From Byssochlamys sp. IMV 00236 (taxonomy: Eukaryota > Ascomycota > Eurotiomycetes > Eurotiales > Thermoascaceae): 64,000 bases of DNA. The stretch covers positions 124,001-188,000 of the forward strand of contig MSJH02000556.1 in NCBI GenBank assembly GCA_001931875.2, in the 5' to 3' direction. A program made the position numbers and the translations under genes. How positions within the stretch are numbered: the stretch's first letter is position 1; each line of letters begins with the position of its first letter. Shown piece by piece: positions 30,033-42,526 of the stretch. Under the pieces are notes generated by a model. It had not been told where the DNA came from, made no database searches, and saw nothing but the letters and a program-made list of their open reading frames with translations.

Positions 30033-31664
30033 TCACGACCGCCCCTTGAGTCCCTTCTTCCGATTCTCTCTCTGCCTCTTCTCCTTGGCAGCGTCCCGTC
30101 TCCTTTTTTTCCACGCGCGATTGTTCTCACCCCGATGCTCCCAGAACCACTTGGCAAAGTCACTCTCGTCCTTCGGACCTGAATCATTTGTCCTATCGGC
30201 ATCTTTCGTGGATGACTTTCCGTAGTATTCTTCATCATCTCCCTCTTCATCCTCCTCCTCCTCGTCGTCGTCATGCGTTATGAATGTGGTTCGGTTAGGC
30301 AGAGCAGTATCGGGAGTAGGTGCGGCGCTTCGTAGACCACGTTCCTGGAGATCCCTCTTCGTAAATGGAGTCTGCGGTTCGACAGTCGCCATCTCAATAT
30401 CGCCATCTTCGTCCTCCATATCCTCTCCGCCAAAGAAGGTAAATTGTGTATTTTCTTCCGGGGCCTTGTCCTTCTCTGCCTCCTTCGGGGCAGGTCGTTT
30501 GAAGAGGGCCTCCAACGGGTGAACTTCAGTCTTTTCCTCCGTTGGGGGTTTCTCTTTCGAATCGTCACCTTTATCCTCATCGGAATCTGCAACAAAAGAG
30601 TTATCCTTATTGCTAGAAGCGGGTTTGTCTTCAGCTTCTGACGACGCATCGGATTTTTCATTTTCCCCATCGGAAACCCCTTCACCGGAAGTGTCAGCAG
30701 AGACATCTTCGCTCTCTGAATCTGATGATTCTTCATCCGAGGAGCCACTGGACGACGTCCAATCCGTGTCCGACTCCTCACTTGACTCTTCTGCCTTTGT
30801 TGCTTTCTTGTTCTTCTTAGATGTTTCTGTGGACACTTCTGATGACTCCTTCTTCGACTTAACGGTGGCCTTGACACCCTCCTTCTGCCCTGGCTTTTTG
30901 CTGCTCTTTGTGATCTTCTCACTGGCTGGCTCTTTCACATTTCCTTCGCTATCGACCCAGCCCTTTCCTTCGACAAATTCCGTTGACACGCTGTTTGATC
31001 CAGCCTCAGCTCGTAGAAATGACGGGTGCGTCACAGTCTTCGAGAACTCGTGAACGGTGACTTCGTTGGGAGCCTTCGTCTTCTTGGACTTTTTCTCTTT
31101 CTTCTGCTCCGGTGGCTCCACGGAGGTTCGATTGGCGGGAGTCTTGGTCCGGAAGAGACACTCTGCATTTTCCGTATACTTGGATTTGGCCTGCGTCTTG
31201 GGCTTCTTGTCATCCTTCTGTCTCTTTTTGTCGCCCTTCTGGCGCTTCTCTTTCTTGGCGCTGGCAGGCTCCGTCCAGCCTCTCTTCACGTGGCGATCTG
31301 ACGGTAGCTCGTAGCCCTCCAGAACCCCATTTTCCGACTTCCGCTTCTTCGATTTCTTCTTTTCGGGCGTTGGTTGTTTCCCCACCGTCTCTTCGTCCTT
31401 TTCTTCCTCGCGGGATCGTTTCTTCGGACGAGCCTCCTCGACCTTGAATTTTTTGCCCTTGAGGATGGAGCCGTGCAGCTTCTTCTTCAGTTTGTCTGCC
31501 TCCATTGCAGGAAGGGTCACGTAGCCGTAGCTGTTCTCGGGAAAGGTCTGGATCGAGTGGAACGAGACGTCTGTTGCGGAGGGACGCACCGAGGGCGCGA
31601 GAACAGAGTCGAGCAGCTCCGGGGTGAGAGGAGTGATGTGCAGGCGCTTGGTAGTCTCTGTCAT
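30033..31664 (-). CDS. Nucleolar acidic/lysine-rich protein with an N-terminal RRM-like domain (SRP40-like annotation)
   Basis: The frame opens at 31730, but MTETTKRLHIT (31664) is the better start: it begins an RRM-like fold running to about residue 75, with FPENSYGYVTLP and KKFKVEEAR as the likely RNP-1 and final strand. The product has 543 residues. The middle is very rich in Lys and then in Ser/Glu/Asp tracts (SSEESDTDWTSSSGSSDEES). The C-terminus has a conserved-looking block (ESDFAKWFWEHRGENNRAWKKRRRD) and a basic tail. Similar fungal proteins are annotated as SRP40-type suppressors or Nop8/NOL8-related ribosome-biogenesis factors; I infer a nucleolar pre-60S role. Long simple charged tracts create large shadow frames on both strands. 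Confidence 0.75.
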   Translation of the reverse strand: MTETTKRLHITPLTPELLDSVLAPSVRPSATDVSFHSIQTFPENSYGYVTLPAMEADKLKKKLHGSILKGKKFKVEEARPKKRSREEEKDEETVGKQPTPEKKKSKKRKSENGVLEGYELPSDRHVKRGWTEPASAKKEKRQKGDKKRQKDDKKPKTQAKSKYTENAECLFRTKTPANRTSVEPPEQKKEKKSKKTKAPNEVTVHEFSKTVTHPSFLRAEAGSNSVSTEFVEGKGWVDSEGNVKEPASEKITKSSKKPGQKEGVKATVKSKKESSEVSTETSKKNKKATKAEESSEESDTDWTSSSGSSDEESSDSESEDVSADTSGEGVSDGENEKSDASSEAEDKPASSNKDNSFVADSDEDKGDDSKEKPPTEEKTEVHPLEALFKRPAPKEAEKDKAPEENTQFTFFGGEDMEDEDGDIEMATVEPQTPFTKRDLQERGLRSAAPTPDTALPNRTTFITHDDDEEEEDEEGDDEEYYGKSSTKDADRTNDSGPKDESDFAKWFWEHRGENNRAWKKRRRDAAKEKRQRENRKKGLKGRS

Positions 31665-32700
31665 CGCAGCATGGTCCCTACAATATATATGTGGCAGTTT
31701 GAAATGCTCAATTGTTCGAGACAACAACAACAGAAAAAATAAAAAAGGGTGTATTCGTCGACAAAATCACTGTACTAAATGAGTCGGTGCTCAGATTTTC
31801 CGCTGGTTCTACTGGAGAACGGATGTGGCGCGTTGAGGCTAGTGGCTTCCTCAGCCACATGGCGAAAAAGGCCTTAAGTTAAGATGATGCTATTATTATT
31901 ATTGTGAAGTTAGTTAATAAGAATTCATTATGGTAGTTCTTTTTCTTATTATTTTATTAGTAAATCAGGAGTAAATGTTTCCTGTAAACCCATCTCATAT
32001 AAAAATACTATAATAATCACTAGCTCGTAACTCACTCTTGTGCTCAGCCTCCACTTCCCATATTCCAATTATCCCCGGAACTGGCAAGCCAAGCGGAAGT
32101 GATACACGCCTGGGCCCATCATCTCCCTAGCCGGTTTAATCAATGCTAACTTAACTAACTAACTAACCAACGAACCATTATTATCGCATGATTCGCATCC
32201 CATCCTCCGCCCCGGCGATCCCCCGTCTCCATCTTTCTGACTACTTCCTTTCTTTCACTGTCGACATCTCTCCTCTCCCAGACTAACCACACTCGACCTG
32301 CTTGACCTGCTTGCAACCGTTCTGTCATTGACTATCTATCGTCCATCTCTCCATCGATTCCACCCAGCCATCCTCTATCCCCGGCCGGTTGGGTTCCGGA
32401 CCTTCCATTCGTCTGCCTTGGCATCTGATCTCGTCGCCGCTCGCGAGGAGCCGACCCCGGTCGCTCACATGGCCACATTGGGCTCCTTATCGACATCTGC
32501 AGAGGATCTTCCTATTACCCCTCGTCGCGCCAACTGAGTCACTCGCCACCACCCTCCAGACCGCCAGTCGATAGCGGGAGGAGGACCTCATCGTCGTCTC
32601 GTCGTTCTGTTGATTTGGTGTTTCTGTATATACCGTCCTTCATCCCGTCGATCCGTCCGGGAGAAGCTTGCGCGATCCATCACGTCCGACCCGGATAACG
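31665..32700 (+). other. Divergent upstream region of the nucleolar protein and sip5
   Basis: The plus-strand side (about 32160-32700) is pyrimidine-rich and looks like a long sip5 promoter and 5' leader with upstream ATGs. The left part, about 31870-32060, is AT-rich. Confidence 0.5.
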
Positions 32701-35226
32701 ATGGGTAACGCCCAAACCAAGGAGGCACGATCGCCTCATTCCCAGAACCACCATCGTACCCGTCACCGCAGTCATGATTCTTCCTCGGGGCACGGCCGAT
32801 CACCGTATTCGGGAGACAGTTCACGGGCTGCGCGGTCAAGCAGACCGGATCTGTCCTTCCTCGGAATCGGCGGAAGCTCGGATAGAGATGTCGCCATGCT
32901 CGAGCATCGTCGAGAAACCAAGCAGGAGAGGGAGGCTCGTCGTCTGGAGCGAGAACGTGTAGCCCGGCTCAGGGAACGAGAGCGCAGTATGCGGGAGGAG
33001 CATGTTGATGGGGGATATCTAGTGACCCAGGGAGTATACGTGGGCACGGAAGATTTCAACAAGGCTGTGGTTCGACAGCTGATGGTATGTCGTGTGCCAT
33101 TTCGCGTGATCTCGAGGATGAATGCTAAATGGTTTATGTAGATTGAGCGTCGATTGGCACCCTTCTGGAGGGGTCTGAATGATTTCTCAGACTCGTGGAC
33201 TGAGCATCAGCTTATGGCTGCCGCGCGAGGCATGCCTATTCCGCCACCTGACGAGATCCCTCCAGAATTACAGTACAAGCTTCCCCAGAAAGTTCCCGAT
33301 GGGACGGATTCATCAGACAGGAATATCAACAGCTTGACAGTTCCTATCGCGTCGCGGACACCATCTTACAATTCCGACGGCTCACAGGGAGGCATTCCAG
33401 CACAGTCCTTGCCCTCTCCAACGTCCCCGATCGCCTCTGCTACGGGCTCGACAAGTTCGCCCTTGTTTAGAAGCAGAGCGAAGACGCTGGCCGCACTGAC
33501 GAAGAATAACGCGCAAAATGACATGACTCCGCGAGAGATCATGCTTCCGCACGATCCATTCGTGAATGGGCAACCCATCGAAGCCTATCTTTATAAAGAT
33601 GCTACCGAATGCCCTATCTGTTTTCTTTACTATCCACCATATCTGAACACCACCAGATGCTGCCACCAGCCCATCTGCTCAGAATGTTTCGTGCAGATCA
33701 AACGTCCCGACCCCCACCCTCCAGAGCATGGTGAGGCCGATCCTAATGCACCTCCAAGCTCAGATGACACGCCAGCGGACATCCGGCTGGTTTCGGAGCC
33801 TTCAGCGTGTCCATTTTGTGTCCAGCCAGAGTTTGGTGTTACATATACGCCACCTCCTTTCCGCAGAGGACTTGTGTATGCGGGGAATCCAAATGCCCGG
33901 CAATCCGCCTATCCAGTGTCTCCAGTCTCGTCCTCATCGTCTCTTGCACCCGAGAGTGCCAACCAGCAGACGGGACGCCGTCGTGCGACGTCTTTGTCTG
34001 CAAATGACCCCGCCGTTGTAACGACGGATAAGATTCGCCCTGATTGGGCTCAGAAGCTGGCCAATGCGAGAGCGCATGCTGCAAGACGGTCTGCGGCTGC
34101 AACAGCGTTGCATACCGCCGCATATTTGATGAACCCTCCGTCGAATGGTGCCGAGTCGAGGAATTTGCTTGGTAGAAGAGGCTTGAGGAGAACTGAGGAT
34201 GGAGCCACGAGTACTCGCACGGGTTCGCCCGCCTTGAATGCTCTCGCGTTCCTGACGGAGCGACAGCGCTCAACTAGACAAGACAGCGATTCTGTCGAAG
34301 AAGCGCCCAGTATGTTGGCACCACCGCGCGAGAGTTCCAGGCGGAGCCGCATTGATGACCTCGAGGAAATGATGATGATGGAAGCGATCCGGATGAGCTT
34401 GGCCAGCGAGGAGGAGAGACGCAAGAAGGCAGAAAAGGAGGCCAAGAAGGAGGCGAAGAGGAGAGAAAAGGAAGCAAAGAAAACCGAGAAATCTCTGCGG
34501 AAGAGTGGTGGTGACAGCAACAGCGGTAGCAGCGTCGCGCTGAATGCACGGCCTGGTAGTTCTATGGGGAGAGCTGACAGCAGCTCTTCTTCCGTCATAA
34601 CCGGAGACGAGACGTTATCTGCAGGCAAAGGGAAAGGCGTCGACCGCGTGTCGCCCGCCGTTGCGGAGGCCGCATCTGCAGATTCTGATTCCTTGCATTC
34701 AGGCTCAGTTACATCTGCCCCTCAACTCTCGATTTCCAAACCGGATGCTGAACTGTCGTCCTCGTCCGCCGCCCAACCTTCGCCTACGGAGCCGTCAAAG
34801 CGTTCTCACCTGCGGCATGTGTCGAGTGCGTCGTCTTCATCTTCGTCACTTGTCGAGTCCACCTCAGGAGAACATATTGGATCCAATGGTCCTGCCGGCA
34901 GCAATACGTCTCTTGAGCCTATGTTCAATTTCCGCAGCCTGGCTGCTGTTATTGGCGACGAGGATAAGCATGACGGAAGTGCAGAACACGTCGAGAATAC
35001 TGTTTCGGGGCTGCAGGCAGAGAGCTCCACCTCGCATGTCCCTGAAGAGTCGGGATCGCACGAGAAGACAATGTCAGACTCCGACAAGATCCAGCCTGTA
35101 CACGACAGCGTCGGGTCTACGACATCCTTGCCGCATGCAAATGGCGACAATCTCGCGTCTAAGGAACTGGAAGCGAATTCGGTGGAGATTACGGGCGCTA
35201 ATGGGAATACTCAAACGGCAAGCTGA
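32701..35226 (+). CDS. sip5: SIP5 (Snf1-interacting) family protein
   Basis: Two exons (32701..33084, 33142..35226; intron GTATGT...TGTAG, phase 0) give 822 residues. The start MGNAQTKE carries a Gly2 suited to N-myristoylation, as in the family. The N-terminus is charged with an [15 protein letters not shown] helix. The conserved block [37 protein letters not shown] spans the splice. A RING-like zinc domain ([14 protein letters not shown]...[17 protein letters not shown], then ACPFC) lies at about residues 284-345, and VTYTPPP follows. The long C-terminal half is Ser-rich and charged with a [20 protein letters not shown] helix. In yeast, Sip5 binds Snf1 kinase and the Reg1 phosphatase subunit. 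A glucose-signalling role here is inferred. Confidence 0.92.
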
Positions 35227-38200
35227 ATAGGTAGCACATCCTTTTTAAGCTAGTTGTTGTTGCTACTACATCTACAGTATATGTGTCCTTCTTTTGTTGC
35301 GAGGAATCATTTTTCATTGTACCTACGGGGTAGGCTGTGGGATGAAGTTGGGCGACCAGGCGCATGCAGCATCGAGTACAATCATGTTCCTTTGTTTCCA
35401 AGGCTTTGTTTACACTCGTTTCCCAATTGCATTCTTACATTCATGGGGTGTGTTCGGACACAGGTCGTCCAGAGGATGGTGGGCGTCCACGGTTTTGTAT
35501 AGACCGTCCCTGGTCAGGGATAGATGTCAGTTTTCTCTTTCTCCCCCCATCGGAATTCTTCACGAGGCATTCGCACGTTCTTTTGTGGCATACCATTCTT
35601 ACATTACATAGGAGCAATGCTTTGGAATCTGTCTAATCTTGCCCTTGTCTCTTTCATCTTCGATAGCGGTAGCGGTAGCGGAAGCGGTAGCGATATTTAT
35701 CGTGATAGGCGGCATCACGAGCACATCAGCAACAGCAACAGGAAAAATATGTACATCAGCCTCGAACTTGACTCGGGCTTTGCAAGTAACTGTTCAGTCC
35801 AAAGATGTCCAATCTCAAAAAAGGAACCAACGTATATCATCCGGACAGCGAACTTGATTGTATAATTATCAATATCAAATTAGAATCTCATACCTCAGTT
35901 TCCACATACATTATTAATTTGTTTCTTATGATTATGAAGAGATTTCCTTCCTGCTACTCGCTTGACTACCTCCATTCCCAACACCTATCCACAGTTGTAA
36001 AAAATATATCAAAGCATAGCCCCGTAACCCAACCCATGCGTGCGAGATAATCTCGACACTTGATTGCTGCGAAACTGAAGTTGTTACGAAGGAATTATAA
36101 ACCAACTAGGATCTGTTCAACATCACTTAAGCTGAAGGCTAATGTAAATGCAGGGCGGCTCTTGTTATTATTATTATCGTAGAGTATTTGTAGCGTTGGT
36201 GAGCACAGTATATAGTTATATAACTCCTATTCACAGCTTCTCCCTTACAATATAGTAATATCTCATTATCAGAGATAGTGATCACGAATCTGATTTCAAA
36301 GCTTGTTCACTACTCTCTTCTAAATATCGAGGAAATTTCCTCTTGTTTGCAGGAGACACGGACAAAGTTCTGTTCTTGAATAGAGCTGTGTAGATTTAAT
36401 CGAAATAGTCGAAGATATCGAAGGGTTGAGGAAACATCCTAGATAGTACGAAAGATGTGTAAAAAATACATTCCACTTACGATGATACGACAGTGCCCTC
36501 CCTCTCAAGATGAGATGCGACACATGAGAAGGAATAAGATAGAGCATATTGCTGCGCGAGGAAACCACCAAAACTGCCGTGAATAATAATAATGTATGAC
36601 GTATTATCCTCAAGACGAGGAGTTAGTTATATGGTTCATGATAATTGATCAATTTCATTCTATGATTTATTTCGGATGAAAAGAAAGCAGTGCTAGTCGT
36701 ATGTAGAAGATAGGCTTCATCAAATTCCTGCCCCCCTCCTCTAGATATGATATGCTGCATGTTGTATATGGATGACGATAATTTATCTTCAGCCATACCT
36801 TTGCATGTGATAACCGATGATTTGAAAAGAGTACTCACTCACTCACTCACTGACTGATCTTATCTCAGTATCCAGCTAGCTCATCGAAACAAACAAGATA
36901 TGGAAGCATCGCTGTTATGACTCGCAGCATCATAAAGTCAGCCTAGCTTCGAATCCCGTGGTATAATTAATCAACGGTTGTTTGCAGACTATAACATCGA
37001 CTATTATACATATACGAAATAGGCTATTCGAGGAATAACGAGATCTATCGCTGCTAAGTTACCTACCTTCGGGATTTGACAAGCCCTTCTCATGGTTGGA
37101 AGGGTAGGGGGTATAATCTGCACGTGTCCGAGCAATCATTCATTCATTCCTATGATGCCTGACGATGGTGGTCTACGATTACTTGCGAGGTTGTCAATTT
37201 TCTTATCTACGCTAGAACTACTCGGATGGAGCCTGTGATAGGACCATAGTATCTTGTCCTGTGACTTCCAGCGTTGGATGTGACATCTACCTACTTAGAG
37301 CTAGAGACATTACGTCGCTTCCTGCAGTTCAAACGCTTTCTGCATCTCAGTCAATAATAAAGCCAATGCTGCACATACAATAAGTATCCAGTCAAACAAA
37401 ACCCGGTTAAGTAAGTAGAATACCCGGCAAACAAACAAACAAACCCCCCATCTGGGCTCTCCCGCCCAAAGCGCGATGGGGTATATCGAAATGCCCGAGT
37501 CCCCCTCCCCCAAAGAAGTAGTGTGTGTCCGTGTCCGGGTATGGTAACTTATTCCTGGGAGATAATCTAGGTAGGAAGGGAAGGAGTCGATTTAGTTAGC
37601 GCTGGGATGGTTCAACTAGGTACCTAGTTATCCTATCCCCTCGTGATGGGGGCCCGACGCCGGGGACCGGACCAATTTCCGCGCATTGCGCGCCGTTGGG
37701 AACTATGTATATCCTTACTTAGCGGCAACTACTAATAATACTAGTTACTATCTTTGCAACGCTGCTCATTTTTATTGCAAAGGCCAAGAAGATGATGCTT
37801 ACGCGGTTTTTGCTGGGCTCGTTCTGTCGGTCTCTCTGCCAATTTTCAAGGTTGTAACGTCAAGTGACTGGGAAACAGCGAGCAGAATCCAAAACTTTCC
37901 TTTTTTGTCAGAAACCAACAGAACCCCCCTCCCTGCCCTGGTCAATTAGAAGGGTCACAGACGCTAAGCTTCATCTTGACAATGCTAACTAACTAGATAG
38001 CCCGTGCTCTCTCTCTCCACTTCTCGGCTCTAAAATCGGTCCTCATTAAATCCCGACACTTAAGACTAGACGTAAATGTGACTTAATCACATTGAGTACA
38101 TCCTGGAGTCGAAATATGGTATGCGAAGCAGCGCCGCTGACTGAGCTCTCGAAGCTTCACTATAGCGCGTCAGCTTCGAAATATATTGACTGTAGAGACT

Positions 38201-39601
38201 TGTAGATTGTGAAATCGAGCCATACTTACACATGGGGTCTCACGAACATACCATGCTTGCACATTCGCACCCTGTACAGATCATAGCCCTCTCTGTGTGG
38301 CTAATTTTATGGTTGGTTCAAAACGAATTCAAGATTATCCGCTAGAGCGCTACGCGCGGGTCCGCAATATCCTGGGATATGGAGGGGCCCCAGCTAGTTA
38401 TTATCTTCCTAACACAGATTACAATTACAAGTAGTATTTTGGTCCGTGCTAGTCAGAGACAGATCCCGGTGACCAGGTCCGCTAAGCTACTGTACAGTAG
38501 TAGTCTGCGAACCTGAAGTAATTATTGTTAGGTATGTTCTTGTACATCGTCCGGGGTAAATGGCATAGTCGACTACTGGATGTAGTTTTATCTTACTAGG
38601 CTGGTCGGCGTTCCAATACCTAAGCTGAGTAATTGCTAGCTAGATAGTTATTCCTGTAGCGGTGGGAGACTAGACCAGCAGTCAATCAGTCGATTGCGTC
38701 CATGATGGCCACCTTTCTTTTGATTATAGCTGCACAAATTTGGCAGCTCTTCGAGCGTTACCCAATCTCAACACAGTATACAGATTTATTCGACTATCCA
38801 GCTCACTGAACGGTCTATTGGCGATATAGAACCTGCCGCTTGGCGTCATAGTCCTATTACTCCGTAGCAAACTCACCGCGACTGAAACGAATGGCGAGAC
38901 AATAAGACACAAACCTCATCATAACCAAATCAAATGCTGCTTTGATAGGCAGTCACACTTGGGGAGTGAATCAAACCCCGAAGTGCAGACCATTTGTTGG
39001 TGCGAGGGGTCTAGACTCATCCCGTAGAATGGGCCCAATTTTGGGAATGCAGTAGCCCCTGCTAGTTATCCCCAGGTACGGAGTACCCCGTGCCATACAA
39101 GGCTCAGCCGTCGCGTCGGGACAATCGGTGTCTCCATGCAAATGATGTCGAAAGCTTCTGCGCGCCGTCGGTTCCTAGGCGTCATCTTGGGACGGTCCAA
39201 CAGCATTTTCCGACTTGTTTGTGGATCAGAAGCAATAGCTGATGCACAATCACTATAACGGTTATCAGGGGCAGAGATGACACGCAAACCAGCAGGTTTA
39301 CTCAGTGGTTATCTAACATATTTCACTTCCTCTGATTTGCTCGTTCGGGGTTTCCATTAGCTGCCACTTTGGAGATCGTGGTTCCCGGTTACATGGTATC
39401 TATACCATGGATGCGGATCATCGCCACCAGACCAGAACAGGCCCGGCCACAGGGTTGTCCTGAGGAATAAGTGTACTCTATTTCATATCGAACTAAGCAA
39501 GCAGACAGGCGGAGACCAAAGAATTCGACAAAAATGAGGCGCAACGCTCACGGATATAGGTTGTGAAATAGATGCACCTCTGCTAAGTCAAAAAGTCAAC
39601 A
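35227..39601 (+). other. 4.4-kb gene-poor region
   Basis: No convincing protein, tRNA or rRNA gene is seen on either strand. Frames are short and scattered. Present are a hexamer tract (35664-35693), a tetranucleotide run (ACTC repeats near 36833-36850), AAAC repeats near 37430-37443 and a GTACGGAGTAC palindrome near 39075. It could be an extended upstream region of the transcription factor or hold an unrecognised noncoding transcript. Confidence 0.5.
35664..35693 (+). repeat. AGCGGT hexamer microsatellite
   Basis: Five tandem AGCGGT-type units with one variant (AGCGGA) lie in the sip5 3' flank. Confidence 0.8.
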
Positions 39602-41713
39602 ATGGGTCAAATCCCAGCATATAGCAACCCTTTAGCTCTCAGCCAGAGATATTCCATGGAAAATGGTACAAAGCATTACATTACCAAATCTCGTGGCCGG
39701 CTGCGAGTAGTTAAGAATCGAACCCAGCATTCTTGCACCAACTGCAGGAAACGAAAGGTGAAGGTGAGTGAATATACACTTCGCGATTGTGTCTGGCCAA
39801 ACTTACGATTCGGATTTCTCAGTGCGATAGAGTCCAGCCATGCTCTGCTTGCTGCCGCCGTGGGGACGGCTTTGAGTGTACTTATGTCGCCAGTGTCGAG
39901 AGTCGCAAGTATATGAGACAAGCCGAAATCATTGCGACATTGAAACACAAGATTGAGGCTCTAGAGAAGGGAGATCCGGAAGATCAAACATCCTGTGAGA
40001 CGCCAACGGCCGACGAACAAAATCCTGCTTTGAGGACACTTGATAAAATCGCCTTTGGATCTGCCGATGAAGTTGCAAAGATCGTCTCCCGGCTTCGTGG
40101 GAAGACCGATTTGTCAATATCCCCCACCGACAACCCAAATGATGTGGGACAAGATGCGGACTGCAAGAGAAGACGCAGCGACGATGAATCCTCTGATGAT
40201 GACCAAGGTCCCTGCGATCATATCAAGTCGCTGGGTTCGGAAACGGGATCCCTAGGGAGCCAAATGAATAGCTCTGATGATACAGCCTTATCAGAATCAG
40301 CTGGCACGTTGGAAGTCTTCCAGGACGTCTTCCTGGACACGTTTCTTTCCCATTTTGCACCGGACGACAACTGGCGCTGCAATTCTGACCTGAGTCACCA
40401 TGAGATGCGTTGGTTATATAGTGTTGCACGCAGTATGTCGTCTCTGCCACACTCGAGGCGAGCGCTACACTCCATTGCCACGGCATCCTTTGGAAAACTG
40501 CATGGTGATGCAAGAATAACAGCCACGGGACACTCCATGTACGCAGCTACTCTGGAAACCTTCCGTCGATCAATTTCTACCCGGACAGTGTCAACGGATA
40601 GCCTGTGCACAACGTTAATTTTATGGCTGTTCGAGGTACTTAACTCCCGTCGGGCATCCCAGGCTTTATGTCCCTGAAAACGTACTGTGTGCTGACGCGG
40701 TATCTGCCGAACTAGATGATCAATTACAGTACACCTTGTGGCTGGCTGTATCACCTTTATGGTGCTGAGGAACTGTTCCAGCTCAAAGGTCCAGACGATT
40801 TCGCATTGGGAGTCGAGCATGAGCTTTTTCTCTGTTTTCGCGAACATGGAGTAAGCAGAACCAGGCTCTGCAAGCCTTCAAAAGCAAAATCTCTGAGCTG
40901 ACGCGTGAATCTTGGCTGCAGATAATCGCTTCCATGATGAAAATGCAGCCCACTTTTCTTTCTGATCATAAATGGAAGACGCTGCCATGGTCAGGGGATG
41001 TGCCATCCAAGAATATATTTCACCGCCTGCTGGATCACGTTGCGGATATTGCAGGCATCTTTGCTCTGTATTCCCGAATCGAGGTGCAGGCCTTCTGGGA
41101 ATACATATCATTATCTGAAATTGATGGATTACAGCAGCAGCTAGTTTCTCAGGCAACGGATGTAGTCGATCGTCTCCGAGAGTGGAAGGCAGAATGGGCT
41201 GATAATTACGCCCCAGGTCAGCCTTATGAAGTGCCCACTCTGCCGCAAGATCAACGGCAGTCCTGGGATACACAGGGTTTCCAGCTTCCGCCATGCCCTC
41301 ATCCTAAAGAGCACAACCACGGACGATCAGAAACAAGTATATATTACCCAGACTTCATCCTAGCGCATAGCATGATCCTGTACTATGGGTCTATGGTATT
41401 ACTCTCGAGGATAGGTCATGAATTCTCTCTCATATCAGACGAAGAGACGGAAGATATCTGCCGTCGAATTTGTCGAAGCGTCGAATATCACATCTTCTTT
41501 GCCCCCGGTGGGCGAGGGGCCACTGTATTGATGTTTGCTCTGCGGCAAGCATACCTTTGGTTTCCTGTCGATAGACCTGAGAGAGAATGGTTGGAGGATC
41601 TCTTCGTCTGGATGCGCGAAATGGTACCGCTGGCGGTAAATCAACATGGGCGCCCGCCATTCTCAGAGAGAGATATGGCGCGATCACTTGCACTTGGGAG
41701 ACCAAGTTTATAA
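39602..41713 (+). CDS. Zn2Cys6 fungal transcription factor
   Basis: Four exons (39602..39763, 39823..40635, 40716..40850, 40922..41713), all phase 0, encode 633 residues. The zinc cluster is C-x2-C-x6-C-x5-C-x2-C-x8-C, with the first intron splitting it between the second and third Cys. A short coiled-coil dimerisation element follows (AEIIATLKHKIEALEKG). The middle is acidic (KRRRSDDESSDDDQG). The rest resembles the fungal-specific TF regulatory region (LILWLFE joined to MINYSTPCGWLYHLYGAEELFQLKGP). An alternative start is the MENGTKHY Met. Its target is unknown. It is convergent with an S28 peptidase gene, so co-regulation of the two is possible but not shown by the sequence. Confidence 0.9.
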
Positions 41714-42526
41714 GTTGACCGGTATGTGGACGGTCTATGTATTGTACAGTTGGTTGGCGCCTGTCGGCTTCATCGGTTAATCTCAAGGTTTGCGGCCGGC
41801 ACTGCCATATACCCAAACAGGTGGATATGATCTCTTACATCCAATTCTTCTTTATGTCTAGCAAGTACAGTTCACATATCAGATAACATGCAACATTGTA
41901 GCAATGATATAAGCAGTCGCTATTATATAATGCGGTCTGCTTGATCTCTTCAAGTCGGCTGCAAGATGAATTGTAAACAAAGATAAGTTATCTCTCTCGG
42001 ACCGCTAGTCAGCTTGAGGGGCGCCTTCCCGATATGGAAGGCGCTATGGGTGGCATTTCACAGCCAGAGAGCAAGGACTGTCATTACTGTTTATATTTGA
42101 GTATTGGTATTATGCACTAGCTGACGCAGTGGATATAGTCTCTTGAGCAGCGTGTTAGAAAGCTCGAAGTACAGCTAGCAGTTATTCTATATCATTGTAT
42201 TGATGATTATCTAGTTACCCAAGACGCATTATTCACATCCCATGTTTGTTTTCTGTGCAGGAGAATGTACTCCAAGCGGATCTCTGAGTAGACTAAGATA
42301 CTTAGTGCAATTGCTTCGAGAATCTGCTTATGAAACAATGATTTGAGATGCCACCTTCGCGTTCCGGGATGATTCACTGCAGAGCACATGTAAGCATGGG
42401 CCTTGATACAGAAAGCAATATGTCATGTCCAATACGTGATAACGTATGCAGAATGTACACCGTCTATATACATCTCGTATCCGGCCTTCGAATGTACAGG
42501 CGGCCTTCGTGAGAGGAAGAAAGTAC
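41714..42526 (+). other. Convergent 3' flanks of transcription factor and peptidase
   Basis: AT-rich intergenic sequence. No gene is seen. Confidence 0.4.

Noticed and set aside
30278..30922. 214-codon Arg-rich minus frame and plus-strand frames over the nucleolar protein gene
   Set aside because: Shifted or antisense readings of Ser/Glu/Lys tracts.
34050..34628. 192-codon minus frame inside sip5
   Set aside because: Antisense to the charged helix of Sip5; hydrophobic Leu/Ser/Ala runs are the complement of Lys/Glu codons.
36940..36965. CTTCGAATCCCG B-box-like sequence
   Set aside because: Flanks cannot form a cloverleaf; no A box at the right distance.
39705..39740. tRNA B-box-like GGTTCGATTC on the minus strand
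   Set aside because: Lies within the transcription-factor exon with no A box or foldable arms nearby.
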